Positions 22,425 to 34,308 of a stretch of DNA of 64,000 bases are shown here, piece after piece (positions within the stretch are counted from its first letter, which is position 1; every line of letters starts with the position of its first letter). Origin of the DNA: Paucibacter sp. KCTC 42545 (GTDB lineage: Bacteria > Pseudomonadota > Gammaproteobacteria > Burkholderiales > Burkholderiaceae_C); assembly GCF_001477625.1 (NCBI RefSeq), contig NZ_CP013692.1:3100001-3164000 (forward strand), in the 5' to 3' direction. The notes below the pieces were generated by a model. That model saw nothing but the letters and a program-made list of their open reading frames with translations, had not been told where the DNA came from and did not search any database. The translations under genes were made by a program, and so were the position numbers.

Positions 22425-23981
22425 TCAGCCCCAGTGCCAGCGCATCAGCAAGCTCGCCCCCAGCAGCCCCAGGGTGAAGCCCACCGCCCCATAAAGCAAT
22501 GCCTGCAGCAACTGATTGGTGCGGCGCTGCTCTCGGATCAAGGCATGCAGCGCAACATGATCCTGATTGCTGGCTTGGCGCTTGAGGGCGTCATGCAGCA
22601 AACGCGGCAACTCGGGGAAGAGCTGGGCATAGCGCGGCGCTTCCTTCTTGACCTGATTGATCAAAGCGCGCCAGCCGACCTGCTCATTCATCCAGCGCTC
22701 AAGGAAAGGCTTGGCCGTGGCCCAGAGGTCTAACTCAGGGTCCAGCTGGCGGCCCAGGCCTTCGATATTCAGCAAGGTCTTTTGCAGCAGCACCAGCTGC
22801 GGCTGGATCTCGACATTGAAGCGGCGCGAGGTCTGGAACAAGCGCATCAGCACCTGCCCCAGGGAAATGTCCTTCAGCGGCCGGTCGAAATGCGGTTCGC
22901 ACACCGCCCGCACCGCGCTCTCCAGCTCATCCACCCGCGTGCCTGCCGGCACCCAGCCCGAGGCGATATGCAGTTCGGCCACGCGCTTGTAATCACGCCG
23001 GAAGAAGGCGATGAAGTTCTGCGCCAGGTATTCCTTGTCCACCTCGGTCAGTGTGCCGATGATGCCGAAGTCCAGCGCGATATAGCGGCCGAAGGTGGCC
23101 GGATTCAGGCTCACCTGAATATTGCCGGGGTGCATATCGGCGTGGAAAAAGCCGTCGCGGAAGACCTGGGTGAAGAAGATGGTGACACCGTCGCGGGCCA
23201 GCTTGGGGATGTCGACGCCGGCATCTTTGAGGCGCTGCAGCTGCGAGATCGGCACGCCGTGCATGCGCTCCATCACGATCACGTCGGAGCTGCACATATC
23301 CCACATCATCTCGGGCACCAGCACCAAGTCCAGGCCGCTCATATTGCGGCGCAGCTGGGCGGCGTTGGCGGCCTCGCGCACCAGGTCCAGCTCATCGTGC
23401 AGATAGTTATTGAACTCGGCGACCACCTCGCGGGGCTTGAGCCGGCGCCCGTCGGCCGACAAGCGCTCCACCCACACCGCCACGGTGCGCAGCAGCGACA
23501 TATCGTCGTCAATCGTGTCCAACATGCCGGGACGCAGCACCTTGACGGCCACTTCGCGGCCATCTTTCAGGGTGGCGAAATGGACTTGCGCAATCGAGGC
23601 GCTGGCCACCGGTTCGGCATCAAAGCTGCCGAACAGCTCTTCCACCGGGCGGCCGAAGGCCTTTTCCACCAGGGCGCGCGACTGCGCGGCCGGAAATGGC
23701 GGCACCCGGTCTTGCAGCTTGGCCAATTCCTCGACCATGTCTTCGGGCACCAGATCGCGCCGGGTCGACAAGACCTGGCCGAACTTGACGAAGATGGGGC
23801 CCAGATGCTCCAAGGCCAGGCGCAGGCGCACGCCGCGCGGCTGCTCCCAGCTGCGGCCTACCGAGACAAAACGGCGCAGCAGCTTGAAGCGGCGGCGGCG
23901 CAGGCCCGACAGGGCCAGCTCATCCAGACCAAAGCGGAAAATCGTCCAGACGATGACCAGCAGGCGCGCGAAGTACCTCAT
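22425..23981 (-). CDS. ubiB: UbiB, ubiquinone biosynthesis kinase-like ATPase
   Basis: 518 aa of the ABC1/UbiB atypical kinase-like family. The signature [17 protein letters not shown] (the KxGQ region) is near residue 70. [20 protein letters not shown] and [10 protein letters not shown] follow as nucleotide- and metal-binding segments. The C-terminus has a hydrophobic anchor ([19 protein letters not shown]). UbiB supports assembly or access of the Ubi complex for ubiquinone hydroxylation. Its ATG overlaps the ubiJ stop by 4 bp. Confidence 0.95.
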   Translation of the reverse strand: MRYFARLLVIVWTIFRFGLDELALSGLRRRRFKLLRRFVSVGRSWEQPRGVRLRLALEHLGPIFVKFGQVLSTRRDLVPEDMVEELAKLQDRVPPFPAAQSRALVEKAFGRPVEELFGSFDAEPVASASIAQVHFATLKDGREVAVKVLRPGMLDTIDDDMSLLRTVAVWVERLSADGRRLKPREVVAEFNNYLHDELDLVREAANAAQLRRNMSGLDLVLVPEMMWDMCSSDVIVMERMHGVPISQLQRLKDAGVDIPKLARDGVTIFFTQVFRDGFFHADMHPGNIQVSLNPATFGRYIALDFGIIGTLTEVDKEYLAQNFIAFFRRDYKRVAELHIASGWVPAGTRVDELESAVRAVCEPHFDRPLKDISLGQVLMRLFQTSRRFNVEIQPQLVLLQKTLLNIEGLGRQLDPELDLWATAKPFLERWMNEQVGWRALINQVKKEAPRYAQLFPELPRLLHDALKRQASNQDHVALHALIREQRRTNQLLQALLYGAVGFTLGLLGASLLMRWHWG

Positions 23982-24520
23982 GCGGCCTTGCCACCATTGC
24001 GGCCACCCGCGGCTGCGCCAAAGCTAGACGCTGTTTTAGCCAGCGCCGCCAAGGCCACGCCCGCAGCTTTGCTCCAGCGTGCCAGCTGATGCGCCAGGGC
24101 CGGGCCCAGCAAGGCGGCCAAATCGTCTTCAATATCCCAGCGCAGGTTTTCCATCAACCAATTGATCTCGCCGGCCAAGGCGGCGTCGCCCTGCACCGTC
24201 ACCCGCGGCTTGTCGCCAGCCAATGCGCCCAAAGCCATCAGGGCCGGATTTGCCGCATCTAACTCGATGCGCAGTTGATCGCCTTGCAGGGCTGCCACGT
24301 CCAGGCGTTCGAACAAGCCAGCGGGCGTGATACCCAGCGCCAGGTCAGGCATGGGCGGCAACAAGGCGGGCCAGCCAGCCAAATGCAGCACGACAGCGCG
24401 GCCTGCGAATGGGCTCAAACGGGCCATGGCGTGGGATTCACGCGAAATGACATGATTGAGCAACAGGACTGTGCGATCCTGCACTGCAGGGGTGATTTGC
24501 GTGAACCATTCTTGAATCAT
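23978..24520 (-). CDS. ubiJ: UbiJ, SCP2-domain ubiquinone biosynthesis accessory protein
   Basis: 180 aa from the ATG at 24520 ([20 protein letters not shown]). The N-terminal SCP2-like lipid-binding domain (about 25-110) and an amphipathic C-terminus, together with direct coupling to ubiB, identify it as UbiJ. In E. coli UbiJ helps organise the aerobic ubiquinone hydroxylation complex, and the operon is ubiE-ubiJ-ubiB. Here ubiE lies 37 kb away at 61.5 kb on the same strand, with the EPS locus between. An extra 11 upstream codons are unlikely to be translated. Confidence 0.85.
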   Translation of the reverse strand: MIQEWFTQITPAVQDRTVLLLNHVISRESHAMARLSPFAGRAVVLHLAGWPALLPPMPDLALGITPAGLFERLDVAALQGDQLRIELDAANPALMALGALAGDKPRVTVQGDAALAGEINWLMENLRWDIEDDLAALLGPALAHQLARWSKAAGVALAALAKTASSFGAAAGGRNGGKAA

Positions 24521-24701
24521 GGCGGGATTGTAGGCAGTCCGCCTCATAGTCAAGGACTAACCCGCCGAACTAGGGGGCGGTGGTCAGGGCTTGGCTGATG
24601 GACTTGAGTCACAATCGTGCGCAATTTCCAGTCATGGGAGGCGGGCATTAGCAGCCCGACAAACTACAAACAAGCTTGGCAATCGCGCAATCAGTTGTAT
24701 C

Positions 24702-24721
24702 GCCGGCAATTCACGGCCGGC
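24702..24721 (+). promoter_or_regulatory. Leader stem-loop just upstream of the epsB-like gene ribosome site
   Basis: GCCGGC (24702-24707), loop AATTCACG, GCCGGC (24716-24721), followed 3 bp later by AAGGAG (24725-24730) and the ATG at 24741. The 220-bp gap from ubiJ holds no gene and should contain the promoter of the plus-strand EPS unit. I found no convincing -10/-35 pair. Confidence 0.35.
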
Positions 24722-24740
24722 ACCAAGGAGCACGGGAACA

Positions 24741-26129
24741 ATGTTCGAGGACAGAAGTTATAAAAGAACGTTCTTTAGCGCACCTCAATCCATTGAATCT
24801 TTAGTCGCTGCCTTTCTTGAGCCCGGCATCATCGTGCTGTGCTACTTGGCGGTGAACGCCTACTTTGGCGAACCCATTCTGCGCTCCAGCCTGACCCTGT
24901 GTCTGCTGGTCTTCGCGCTCACTTTCCCGGGCCGCAACCGCTTTTCCGACAATATCGTCAGCGCCATCATCGACGTGCTCGGTGCTTGGCTGGCTTTGCT
25001 GGTGATTCTGGCTTTGTGCGGCTATGCCACCAACAGCATGGGCTATTTCGAAGACCATGTGCTGATGTGGTGGGCCGGCATCACGCCCGTGCTGCAAATT
25101 GCCGCGATTGTTTTGGGCAAGCAGATTCAGCACCGCATCAGCAGCACAACCAGGCGCGGCGCCGTCATCGTTGGCGGCGGCCCCTTGGGAATCAAGGTGG
25201 CCAGGGCCTTGCGCGATGGCCCGGACAAGGGCATCGAATTTTTGGGGTATTTCGACGACCGTCAGGACGACCGCTTGCACGCCGATGCCAGCCCCATGCT
25301 GCTGGGCATGCTCAGCGAGCTAAGTGACTACGTGCGACTGCACAATGTGCGCGAGGTCTACATCACCCTGCCCTTGGGCTCGCAGCCCCGCATCGTGCAA
25401 CTGCTCGAACAGATCCAGGGCACGACGGCTTCCTTGTTCTTCGTGCCCGATGTGTTTGGCATCAGCATCATCCAAGGCCGCTTGCAAGACATGAATGGCG
25501 TGCCCGTGGTGGGCATTTGCGAAACCCCCTTCACCGGCACCAATGAGCTGATCAAGCGCATCAGCGACATCGTGCTGGCCAGCCTCATCTTGGTCCTGAT
25601 CTCGCCGATCTTGCTGGCCGTCGCCATCGGCGTGAAGCTCAGCTCGCCCGGCCCCATCATCTTCAAGCAGCGCCGCAACGGACTCGACGGCGAGGAGATC
25701 CTGGTCTACAAATTCCGCTCGATGCGCACGCAGGACAACGGCACGGTGGTCAAGCAAGCCACCAAGGGCGACCCGCGCATCACGCCCTTCGGCGCCTTCA
25801 TCCGCCGCACCTCGCTGGACGAGTTGCCGCAATTCATCAATGTGCTGCAAGGCCGCATGAGCATCGTCGGCCCACGCCCACATGCAGTGGCGCACAACGA
25901 GGAATACCGCAAGCTGATCAAGGCCTATATGGTGCGCCACAAGGTCAAGCCCGGCATCACCGGCTGGGCGCAAGTGAACGGCTTGCGCGGCGAGACCGAC
26001 ACCATTGACAAGATGAAGGCCCGGGTGGAATACGACCTGGAATACTTGCGCAATTGGTCGCTGGCACTCGACTTGCAAATCATCGTGCGTACCGCACGCC
26101 TGATGCTGTTCGACCGCAATGCGTACTGA
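24741..26129 (+). CDS. Undecaprenyl-phosphate glucose phosphotransferase (EPS initiating transferase)
   Basis: 462 aa. The ATG at 24741 has AAGGAG 10 bp upstream; the frame is open from 24591, but that part is leader. Four or five N-terminal membrane helices, a central CoA-binding-like domain (VIVGGGPLGIKVARAL), one further helix (VLASLILVLISPILLAVAIG) and a bacterial sugar transferase domain follow. Its motifs include KFRSMRTQ, RRTSLDELPQFINVLQGRMS and VGPRPHA. This is the WcaJ/PssY-type polyisoprenyl-phosphate hexose-1-phosphate transferase that starts the repeat unit on undecaprenyl phosphate at the inner membrane. In exosortase-B loci this gene is usually called epsB. It heads the plus-strand EPS unit. 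Confidence 0.93.
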   Translation: MFEDRSYKRTFFSAPQSIESLVAAFLEPGIIVLCYLAVNAYFGEPILRSSLTLCLLVFALTFPGRNRFSDNIVSAIIDVLGAWLALLVILALCGYATNSMGYFEDHVLMWWAGITPVLQIAAIVLGKQIQHRISSTTRRGAVIVGGGPLGIKVARALRDGPDKGIEFLGYFDDRQDDRLHADASPMLLGMLSELSDYVRLHNVREVYITLPLGSQPRIVQLLEQIQGTTASLFFVPDVFGISIIQGRLQDMNGVPVVGICETPFTGTNELIKRISDIVLASLILVLISPILLAVAIGVKLSSPGPIIFKQRRNGLDGEEILVYKFRSMRTQDNGTVVKQATKGDPRITPFGAFIRRTSLDELPQFINVLQGRMSIVGPRPHAVAHNEEYRKLIKAYMVRHKVKPGITGWAQVNGLRGETDTIDKMKARVEYDLEYLRNWSLALDLQIIVRTARLMLFDRNAY

Positions 26130-26196
26130 AAAAACACCACAAAAAACAAAGGCGCCGGGCCTCGATAAAGGAACCGCGCCGCATCAAAGGACCACC

Positions 26197-27444
26197 ATGT
26201 CGCATCCGCCACGGCAATTCACTCTGAGCCCCGCCCGCTGCGTGCTCGCGTTGAGCTTGGCCAGCATCGGCTTTGCGGCACAGGCTGAAACCACACCGCT
26301 CTACTACGGCGGTTCATTGAGCCTGAACCATGTCTCCAACTTGTACCGGGTCAGCGAAGGCGCGAATAGCGACGACGTGGCGACCGTGTCGCTGCTGGGT
26401 GGCATCGATCAGCATCTTGGCCGGCAGCGGCTTTATGCCGACGCCTCGGTGCAGACCAATCGCTATCGCAAGAACGGCACGCTGAACAATTACGGCTACA
26501 ACCTCAAAGGTGGGCTGGACTGGTCAACGATTGAACGCCTGTCGGGCACGCTCAGCGTGGGCAGCAGCCGCAACTTGGCCACCTATAACATCGGCAGCGG
26601 CATCACCCCGGTATTTGAGAAGAATATCGAGACCAATGACCGACTCGACGCCGTGGTCCGCCTCGGCCTGGTGACCAAGTTCACGCTGGAAGGCACGGCA
26701 GGTATGAACCGGCGCCGTTTCAGCCTGATCGAATACGCCAGGCTGGAATTCGATCAGAACCGCTATTCGCTGGGCCTGTTCTATCGCCCCAGTGCCGACC
26801 TGCGCTTAGGCGTGGCGGGCCGCCGCACCAACACCGATTACCTGCGCTACACAATCACATCATCGCCTCTGGTCAAACCACCGACCTTCGCCACCGCCAA
26901 GTTCGAGCGCAACGACATTGACCTGACCACGGACTGGACCCTCAGCGGCCGCAGCGCCCTGTTTGCGCGCTTGAGCTCTGGCCGTCAAACAAGGACCGAT
27001 GGCCCCAACAACAACTTCTCTGGCGTGACCGGTCAGCTGACCTGGCGCTGGCAACCGACAGCGCGCTGGAACATCTCCACCTCCGTCAGCCGTGACACCG
27101 GCCTGGAGAGCACTTTGTTCCAAACAGGCGCCAGCAGCACCAACTACGAACAAGACCGCATCACCAAAGCCCTGCAAATCAACGCCGACTACGAGTTGAC
27201 CGGCAAGGTCTTCCTGACGGCCGGCGCCAGCCTTGCCAACAGCGATCGCAAGACCGCCTTGGCGGCCAACACGGTGCCCGATTACGACAAGGACAAGGCC
27301 TTCAATCTGGGCGCCCGCTGGCTGTATTCACGCGGCATCACTTTGGGCTGCCAGGCCGGTTGGAACTCCCGCGACAGCAGCACCGCGAGCTACGTCTATG
27401 ACGCCACCAACTTTGGCTGCTATGGCCAGTTGTTGATCAATTGA
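26197..27444 (+). CDS. epsL: EpsL-like outer-membrane beta-barrel protein of EPS locus
   Basis: 415 aa. Start ATG at 26197 with AAAGGA 5 bp upstream. A signal peptide (about 30 residues, ending AAQA before ETTP) is followed by repeated short amphipathic strands rich in aromatic and polar residues, typical of a beta-barrel (for example YNLKGGLDWSTIERLSGTLS). It resembles the EpsL protein of exosortase-B-associated methanolan-type EPS operons, thought to sit in the outer membrane and assist export or anchoring. Placement directly after the initiating transferase fits. Assignment to EpsL is by pattern and context. Confidence 0.75.
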   Translation: MSHPPRQFTLSPARCVLALSLASIGFAAQAETTPLYYGGSLSLNHVSNLYRVSEGANSDDVATVSLLGGIDQHLGRQRLYADASVQTNRYRKNGTLNNYGYNLKGGLDWSTIERLSGTLSVGSSRNLATYNIGSGITPVFEKNIETNDRLDAVVRLGLVTKFTLEGTAGMNRRRFSLIEYARLEFDQNRYSLGLFYRPSADLRLGVAGRRTNTDYLRYTITSSPLVKPPTFATAKFERNDIDLTTDWTLSGRSALFARLSSGRQTRTDGPNNNFSGVTGQLTWRWQPTARWNISTSVSRDTGLESTLFQTGASSTNYEQDRITKALQINADYELTGKVFLTAGASLANSDRKTALAANTVPDYDKDKAFNLGARWLYSRGITLGCQAGWNSRDSSTASYVYDATNFGCYGQLLIN

Positions 27445-27449
27445 TACTC

Positions 27450-28475
27450 ATGAACAAGACCATTTTGTTGACCGGCGCGGCCGGCTATATCGCCTCTCAC
27501 ACTTGGCTGGCTTTGCAAGCGGCCGGCTTCGATGTGGTGGGCGTGGACAACTTCTCCAACAGCTCGCCCGAAGTGCTCAAGCGCCTCGCGACCTTGAGCG
27601 GCCAGGCACCCGTGTTTGTGCAAGCCGATGTGTGCGACAGCGCCGCCATGCGCCAGGTGTTCGCGCAGCACAAACCGGATGCCGTGGTCCACTTCGCCGC
27701 TTTCAAGGCCGTGGGCGAATCCACCGCCAAGCCGCTGGACTATTACCGCAACAACCTGGGCGGCTTGATCAATACCTGCGAAGTGATGCGCCAGCATGCC
27801 TGCAAGCGCATCGTCTTCAGCTCCAGCGCCACGGTCTATGGCGTGCCGGAGCACTTACCTCTGACCGAAGGCGCAGCGCTCTCCGCCGTCAACCCCTACG
27901 GCGCCACCAAGCTGATGGGCGAAACCATTCTGCGCGACCTCGGCGCCGCTGACTCCGAGTGGCAGACCGCCGCCCTGCGCTACTTCAACCCGGTGGGCGC
28001 GCATGCAAGCGGCCTGATCGGTGAAGACCCCGCCGGCATTCCCAACAACCTGATGCCCTTCGTCGCCCAGGTGGCCGTGGGCCGCCGCGCCCGTTTGCAG
28101 GTCTTCGGTGGCGACTACGCAACTCCTGACGGCACCGGCGTGCGCGACTACATCCATGTGCTGGACCTGGCCGAAGGCCATGTCGCCGCGCTGCGCTTCT
28201 TACTCGGCGGCAGCGAGTCCATCACCGTCAACCTAGGCACCGGCCGGGGCTATAGCGTGCTGGAAGTCGTCAAAGCCTATGAAGCCGCCAGCGGCAAGGC
28301 CGTGCCTCATGACATCGTGGCGCGTCGCCCTGGCGATGTGGCGGCTTGCTATGCCGACCCCGCCTTGGCGATTGAAAAGCTGGGCTGGCAAGCCAAGCAT
28401 GATTTGCAGCGCATGTGCGAGGACAGCTGGCGTTGGCAGCGCTTAAACCCGCAAGGCTTCGCAAATCAGGCCTAA
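27450..28475 (+). CDS. galE: UDP-glucose 4-epimerase
   Basis: 341 aa, short-chain dehydrogenase fold. The ATG at 27450 follows the epsL stop by 5 bp; the frame also opens from a TTG at 27441, which I reject. The NAD motif is LTGAAGYIASH (usual form GGAGYIGSH), with the catalytic YxxxK in NPYGATKLMG and SSSATVYG before it. It interconverts UDP-glucose and UDP-galactose, supplying galactose for the polymer. Confidence 0.92.
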   Translation: MNKTILLTGAAGYIASHTWLALQAAGFDVVGVDNFSNSSPEVLKRLATLSGQAPVFVQADVCDSAAMRQVFAQHKPDAVVHFAAFKAVGESTAKPLDYYRNNLGGLINTCEVMRQHACKRIVFSSSATVYGVPEHLPLTEGAALSAVNPYGATKLMGETILRDLGAADSEWQTAALRYFNPVGAHASGLIGEDPAGIPNNLMPFVAQVAVGRRARLQVFGGDYATPDGTGVRDYIHVLDLAEGHVAALRFLLGGSESITVNLGTGRGYSVLEVVKAYEAASGKAVPHDIVARRPGDVAACYADPALAIEKLGWQAKHDLQRMCEDSWRWQRLNPQGFANQA

Positions 28476-28505
28476 CAAATTCAAGAGAACGAAGAAGAGA
28501 AAGTC

Positions 28506-29951
28506 ATGAAAGAAAAAATCATCGAGGTTCGGCCAGTCATCATGGCCGGTGGCAGTGGCACCCGGCTCTGGCCCTTGTCTCGTGCCGCCTACCCCAAGCA
28601 ATTCCTGATTCTTTCCGGCAATAGCAGCCTGTTCCAACAAGCCGCACGTCGCTTGGCCGCCCTGGCCGCCGATGACTTGGTCCTGAGTGGCCCAGACATT
28701 GTCGGCAACGAAGAGCACCGTTTCCTGATCCTCGATCAGCTGCGCGAAACCGGCTTGGACCCAAGCAATGTGTTGCTCGAGCCTTTGGGCCGCAATACCG
28801 CGCCGGCCTTGACCCTGGCGGCCTTGAGCGCCTTGCAAGACGGCGCCGACCCGGTGCTGGTGGTGACGCCGGCCGACCAGACCGTCACCGACGCACAAGC
28901 CTTCACGCAGACCCTGCAGGACGCAATTCGACGTGCGGCAGACGGCAGCATCGTGATACTGGGCATCACCCCCGATCGGGCCGAAACGGGTTTTGGCTAT
29001 ATCCGCGGTGACGCCGACGGATTGGCCTTCCGTGTGGCCGAGTTCGTCGAGAAGCCCGATGCCGCCACGGCTGAGCGTTATGTGGCAGCCGGCAACTACT
29101 TCTGGAACAGCGGCATGTTTGTGCTGCGCGCCAGTGCCTGGATCAAGGCCCTGGAGCGCTTCCGCCCGGACATTCTGGCCGCCACCCGCCTGGCCTGGGA
29201 ACAACGCCAGGTCGATGCCAAGTTTGTGCGCCCCGGCAAGGCTGAGTTCGCCGCCATTCCGGCCGAATCCATCGACTACGCCGTGATGGAGCGCTGCCCC
29301 GGCAGCAGCATCGCTATGCAAATGCTGGCCCTGAATGCCGGCTGGAGCGATTTGGGCGCCTGGGAGGCGGTCTGGCAAGTGGCCGACAAAGATGCTCAGG
29401 GCAATGCTTCGCAAGGTGACGCCATCATCAGCGACAGCCGCAACACTCTGGTCCATGCCACCAGCCGCTTGGTCAGCGTGGTCGGCCTGAGCGATGTGGT
29501 GGTGGTGGAGACGGCCGATGCGGTGCTGGTCAGCGGCCGTGCCCACAGCCAGGATGTGAAGAAGATCGTGGCCCGCCTAGACGCCGAGAAGCGCGCCGAG
29601 CACACCTTGCACCGCAAGGTGCACCGCCCTTGGGGCTGGTACGACAGCATCGACTCCGGTGATCGCTTCCAGGTCAAGCGCATCATGGTCAAGCCCGGCG
29701 CCACCCTGAGCCTGCAAATGCACCACCACCGTGCCGAGCACTGGATCGTGGTCTCCGGTACGGCCGAGGTCACCAATGGCGACAAGGTCATGCTGCTGGG
29801 CGAAAACCAGAGCACCTATATCCCCTTGGGTCAAACGCACCGTTTGGCTAACCCGGGCAAGGTGCCGCTGATGATCATCGAAGTTCAGTCCGGTGCCTAT
29901 TTGGGCGAGGACGATATCGTGCGCTTCGATGACAGCTATGGCCGCCAATAA
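28506..29951 (+). CDS. manC: Mannose-1-phosphate guanylyltransferase / mannose-6-phosphate isomerase
   Basis: 481 aa bifunctional type II PMI-GMP enzyme (also named AlgA, CpsB or XanB). The N-terminal nucleotidyltransferase domain has [13 protein letters not shown] (residues 15-27) and FVEKPDAAT. The C-terminal cupin isomerase has HRPWGWYDSIDSGDRFQVKR and LQMHHHRAEHW. It makes GDP-mannose, the substrate for Gmd and Fcl further along the locus. A GAAGAAGAG stretch serves as ribosome site. Phosphomannomutase is not in the window. Confidence 0.94.
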   Translation: MKEKIIEVRPVIMAGGSGTRLWPLSRAAYPKQFLILSGNSSLFQQAARRLAALAADDLVLSGPDIVGNEEHRFLILDQLRETGLDPSNVLLEPLGRNTAPALTLAALSALQDGADPVLVVTPADQTVTDAQAFTQTLQDAIRRAADGSIVILGITPDRAETGFGYIRGDADGLAFRVAEFVEKPDAATAERYVAAGNYFWNSGMFVLRASAWIKALERFRPDILAATRLAWEQRQVDAKFVRPGKAEFAAIPAESIDYAVMERCPGSSIAMQMLALNAGWSDLGAWEAVWQVADKDAQGNASQGDAIISDSRNTLVHATSRLVSVVGLSDVVVVETADAVLVSGRAHSQDVKKIVARLDAEKRAEHTLHRKVHRPWGWYDSIDSGDRFQVKRIMVKPGATLSLQMHHHRAEHWIVVSGTAEVTNGDKVMLLGENQSTYIPLGQTHRLANPGKVPLMIIEVQSGAYLGEDDIVRFDDSYGRQ

Positions 29952-30084
29952 CGAGTGTGTCTGGCAGGCCGGATCGGTGAATGGATCAAGCCTTCGTTTC
30001 TTGTTGACTTGAAGCCGTGGGCCCATTGAAGCCGGCCAAGATACACAAGCATTGTTTTAATTTGACTGTCTGTTTGGAAACACC

Positions 30085-31365
<1,281 letters not shown>

Positions 31366-31385
31366 TTTTGGGGGCGCAGACTTTC

Positions 31386-32444
31386 ATGACCATCCTCGTC
31401 ACCGGCGGCGCCGGCTTCATCGGCAGCAACTTCGTTCTCGACTGGCTCAAGGGCTCGGACGAGCCCGTGGTAACGCTGGACGCCCTGACCTATGCGGGCA
31501 ATCTGGAAAACCTGGCCTCGCTGCAAGGCGATGCCCGGCACACCTTCGTCAAAGGCGATATCTGCGATCGCGCTTTGGTCGATCAACTGCTGAGCCAGCA
31601 CCGCCCGCGCGCCTTGATCCACTTCGCCGCTGAAAGCCATGTGGACCGCTCCATCAGCGGCCCCGGCGCCTTCATGCGTACCAATATCGAAGGTACTTAC
31701 ACCTTGCTGGAAGCCGCGCGCGCCTACTGGAGCGGCTTGAACGATGCCGACAAGGCCGCCTGGCGCTTCCACCATGTCTCGACCGACGAGGTCTACGGCT
31801 CTTTGAGCGCCGAAGACCCGCCCTTCGCCGAGACCAAGACCTACGAGCCCAACAGCCCTTACTCGGCCAGCAAGGCCGCCAGCGACCACCTAGTGCGCGC
31901 TTGGCACCACACCTATGGCCTGCCGGTGCTGACCACCAATTGCAGCAATAACTACGGCCCCTTGCACTTCCCTGAGAAGCTGATCCCGCTGATGATCGTC
32001 AACGCCTTGGCGGGCAAGGCCTTGCCGATCTACGGCGACGGCAAGAATGTGCGCGACTGGCTGTTCGTGACCGACCATGCCAGCGCCATCCGCGCCGTGC
32101 TGCAGGGCGGCCGCGTCGGCGAGACCTACAACATCGGCGGCTGGAACGAGATGACCAATCTGGAGATTGTGCATACCGTGTGCGAGTTGCTGGACGAGTT
32201 GCGACCCGACGCTGCTGGCAGCTACAAGCGCTTGATCACCTACGTCAAAGATCGCCCCGGTCACGACCGCCGCTACGCCATCGACGCCCGCAAGATCGAG
32301 CGCGAACTGGGCTGGCGCCCGGCCGAGACCTTCACGACCGGCATCCGCAAGACCGTGCAGTGGTACTTGGACAACCCCGAGTGGGTGGCCCGCGTGCAAA
32401 GCGGCGCCTACCGTGACTGGGTGGCCCAGCAATACCAAGCCTGA
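31386..32444 (+). CDS. rfbB: dTDP-glucose 4,6-dehydratase
   Basis: 352 aa. NAD motif [23 protein letters not shown], the active-site VSTDEVYG and YSASKAAS are all present. The ATG at 31386 is chosen over one 18 bp upstream because the family starts MTILVTGG. It makes dTDP-4-keto-6-deoxyglucose, the second step of dTDP-L-rhamnose synthesis. First of four rfb genes in the order B-D-A-C. Confidence 0.96.
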   Translation: MTILVTGGAGFIGSNFVLDWLKGSDEPVVTLDALTYAGNLENLASLQGDARHTFVKGDICDRALVDQLLSQHRPRALIHFAAESHVDRSISGPGAFMRTNIEGTYTLLEAARAYWSGLNDADKAAWRFHHVSTDEVYGSLSAEDPPFAETKTYEPNSPYSASKAASDHLVRAWHHTYGLPVLTTNCSNNYGPLHFPEKLIPLMIVNALAGKALPIYGDGKNVRDWLFVTDHASAIRAVLQGGRVGETYNIGGWNEMTNLEIVHTVCELLDELRPDAAGSYKRLITYVKDRPGHDRRYAIDARKIERELGWRPAETFTTGIRKTVQWYLDNPEWVARVQSGAYRDWVAQQYQA

Positions 32445-32455
32445 GCGGCCGATTC

Positions 32456-33337
32456 ATGAAAATCCTTTTGCTAGGCAAGAACGGCCAAGTCGGCTGGGAG
32501 TTGCAACGCGCGCTCGCGCCTTTGGGTGAACTGGTCGCGCTGGATCGCAGCGAAGGGGCTGACCTTGCTAAGCCCGAGGCCTTGCGGGCCACTGTCCGCG
32601 CGGTGGCGCCGCAGGTCATCGTCAATGCCGCCGCCTACACCGCGGTCGACAAAGCCGAGACCGAGCAAGACCTGGCCCTGCAGATCAATGCCCATGCGCC
32701 GGGCTTGCTGGCCGAAGAAGCCAAGCAACTTGGCGCTGTGCTGGTTCACTACAGCAGCGACTACGTGTTTGACGGCAGCGGCGACAAGCCTCGCGATGAA
32801 GTTGCCGCCACCGGCCCCTTAAGCATTTACGGCCGCAGCAAGCTGCAAGGCGAAGACGCCATCCGCGCCAGCGGCTGCCAACACCTGATTCTGCGCACCA
32901 GTTGGGTTTACGCCGCACGCGGTGGCAACTTCGCCAAGACCATGTTGCGTCTGGCGGCTGAGCGAGAGCAGCTCAAGGTCATCGCCGACCAGATCGGTGC
33001 GCCCACCGGGGCCGATCTCTTGGCGGATCTGACGGCACAGATGTTGCCCGCCATCAAGGCCAAGCTCGAGCTCAGCGGCACGTATCACGCGGTGGCCAGT
33101 GGCGAAACCAGCTGGCACGCCTATGCGCAGTATGTGATCGAGTTCGCCCGCGCTCGGGGTCAGGCCTTGCGCGTGGCGCCCGACCAGGTGCTGGCCATCC
33201 CGACCCGGGACTACCCCACACCGGCTCAGCGCCCCCTCAACTCCCGCCTATCCACCGCCAAGCTGCAAGCCGCCTTCGGCCTGCGCCTGCCGCATTGGCA
33301 GCAAGGGGTGGAGCGCATGTTGATGGAAATTCTCTGA
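32456..33337 (+). CDS. rfbD: dTDP-4-dehydrorhamnose reductase
   Basis: 293 aa. MKILLLGKNGQVGWELQRAL (GxxGxxG nucleotide site), DYVFDGSG and YGRSKLQGE (catalytic YxxxK) identify RmlD/RfbD. It performs the last reduction to dTDP-L-rhamnose. Begins 11 bp after rfbB. Confidence 0.95.
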   Translation: MKILLLGKNGQVGWELQRALAPLGELVALDRSEGADLAKPEALRATVRAVAPQVIVNAAAYTAVDKAETEQDLALQINAHAPGLLAEEAKQLGAVLVHYSSDYVFDGSGDKPRDEVAATGPLSIYGRSKLQGEDAIRASGCQHLILRTSWVYAARGGNFAKTMLRLAAEREQLKVIADQIGAPTGADLLADLTAQMLPAIKAKLELSGTYHAVASGETSWHAYAQYVIEFARARGQALRVAPDQVLAIPTRDYPTPAQRPLNSRLSTAKLQAAFGLRLPHWQQGVERMLMEIL

Positions 33338-33409
33338 GCCCGAGGCTTGGCTGACGCGAGCCTCGCACCCCAGTCTCCTCGCGCGCATCACCCAATCAAG
33401 GAGAGACCC

Positions 33410-34300
33410 ATGACGACTAAAAGCCGCAAAGGCATCATCCTCGCCGGAGGCTCGGGCACCCGCCTGCACCCGGCCACCCTGGCCATGAGCAAGCAATTGC
33501 TGCCGGTCTACGACAAGCCCATGGTGTACTACCCGCTGGCCACGCTGATGCTGGCCGGCATCCGCGACATCTTGCTGATCAGCACCCCGCAAGACATTCC
33601 GCGCTTTGAAGCCCTGCTGGGTGATGGCAAGCGCTGGGGCCTCAACATCAGCTACTGCGTGCAGCCCAGCCCCGATGGTCTGGCCCAGGCCTTCATTCTC
33701 GGCAAAGACTTCATCGATGGCGCCCCCAGCGCCTTGGTGCTGGGCGACAACATCTTCTACGGCCACGACTTCCAAGGTCTGCTCGGCAGCGCCGATGCCT
33801 GCCAAAACGGCGCCACGGTGTTTGCCTACCATGTCACTGATCCTGAGCGTTATGGGGTGGTGGACTTCGATGCCAACAAGACCGCCTTGTCGATCGAAGA
33901 GAAGCCCGCCGCGCCCAAGAGCAATTACGCGGTCACGGGCCTCTACTTCTACGACGAGCAAGTCTGCGACATCGCCGCCAGCATCAAGCCCAGCGCGCGC
34001 GGCGAGCTGGAGATCACCGACGTCAACGCCCAGTACCTGCGCCAAGGCCAGTTGCAAGTTGAGATCATGGGCCGTGGCTATGCTTGGCTGGATACCGGCA
34101 CGCATGACAGCTTGCTCGAAGCCGGCCAGTTCATCGCCACGCTAGAAAAGCGCCAAGGCCTCAAAGTCGCCTGCCCCGAAGAAATCGCCTTCCGCTCGGG
34201 CTGGATCACGGCTGATCAGCTGGCAGCCCTGGCCAAGCCACTGGCCAAGAACGGCTACGGCCAGTATTTGCAAAAACTCCTGAGCGACAAAGCGTTTTAA
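33410..34300 (+). CDS. rfbA: Glucose-1-phosphate thymidylyltransferase
   Basis: 296 aa from the ATG at 33410, which has AAGGAGAG (33398-33405) as ribosome site. The family nucleotide-binding motif [16 protein letters not shown] and the following [12 protein letters not shown] are present, with [20 protein letters not shown] further on. Makes dTDP-glucose, the first step towards dTDP-rhamnose. The 72 bp before it are the widest gap inside the rfb group. Confidence 0.96.
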   Translation: MTTKSRKGIILAGGSGTRLHPATLAMSKQLLPVYDKPMVYYPLATLMLAGIRDILLISTPQDIPRFEALLGDGKRWGLNISYCVQPSPDGLAQAFILGKDFIDGAPSALVLGDNIFYGHDFQGLLGSADACQNGATVFAYHVTDPERYGVVDFDANKTALSIEEKPAAPKSNYAVTGLYFYDEQVCDIAASIKPSARGELEITDVNAQYLRQGQLQVEIMGRGYAWLDTGTHDSLLEAGQFIATLEKRQGLKVACPEEIAFRSGWITADQLAALAKPLAKNGYGQYLQKLLSDKAF

Positions 34301-34308
34301 ACCTCACC

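Noticed and set aside
24582..24597. Sigma-54-like GG-N10-GC (TGGTCAGGGCTTGGCT) upstream of the plus-strand eps unit
   Set aside because: Spacing is right but several consensus bases are missing; such matches are frequent by chance in GC-rich DNA.
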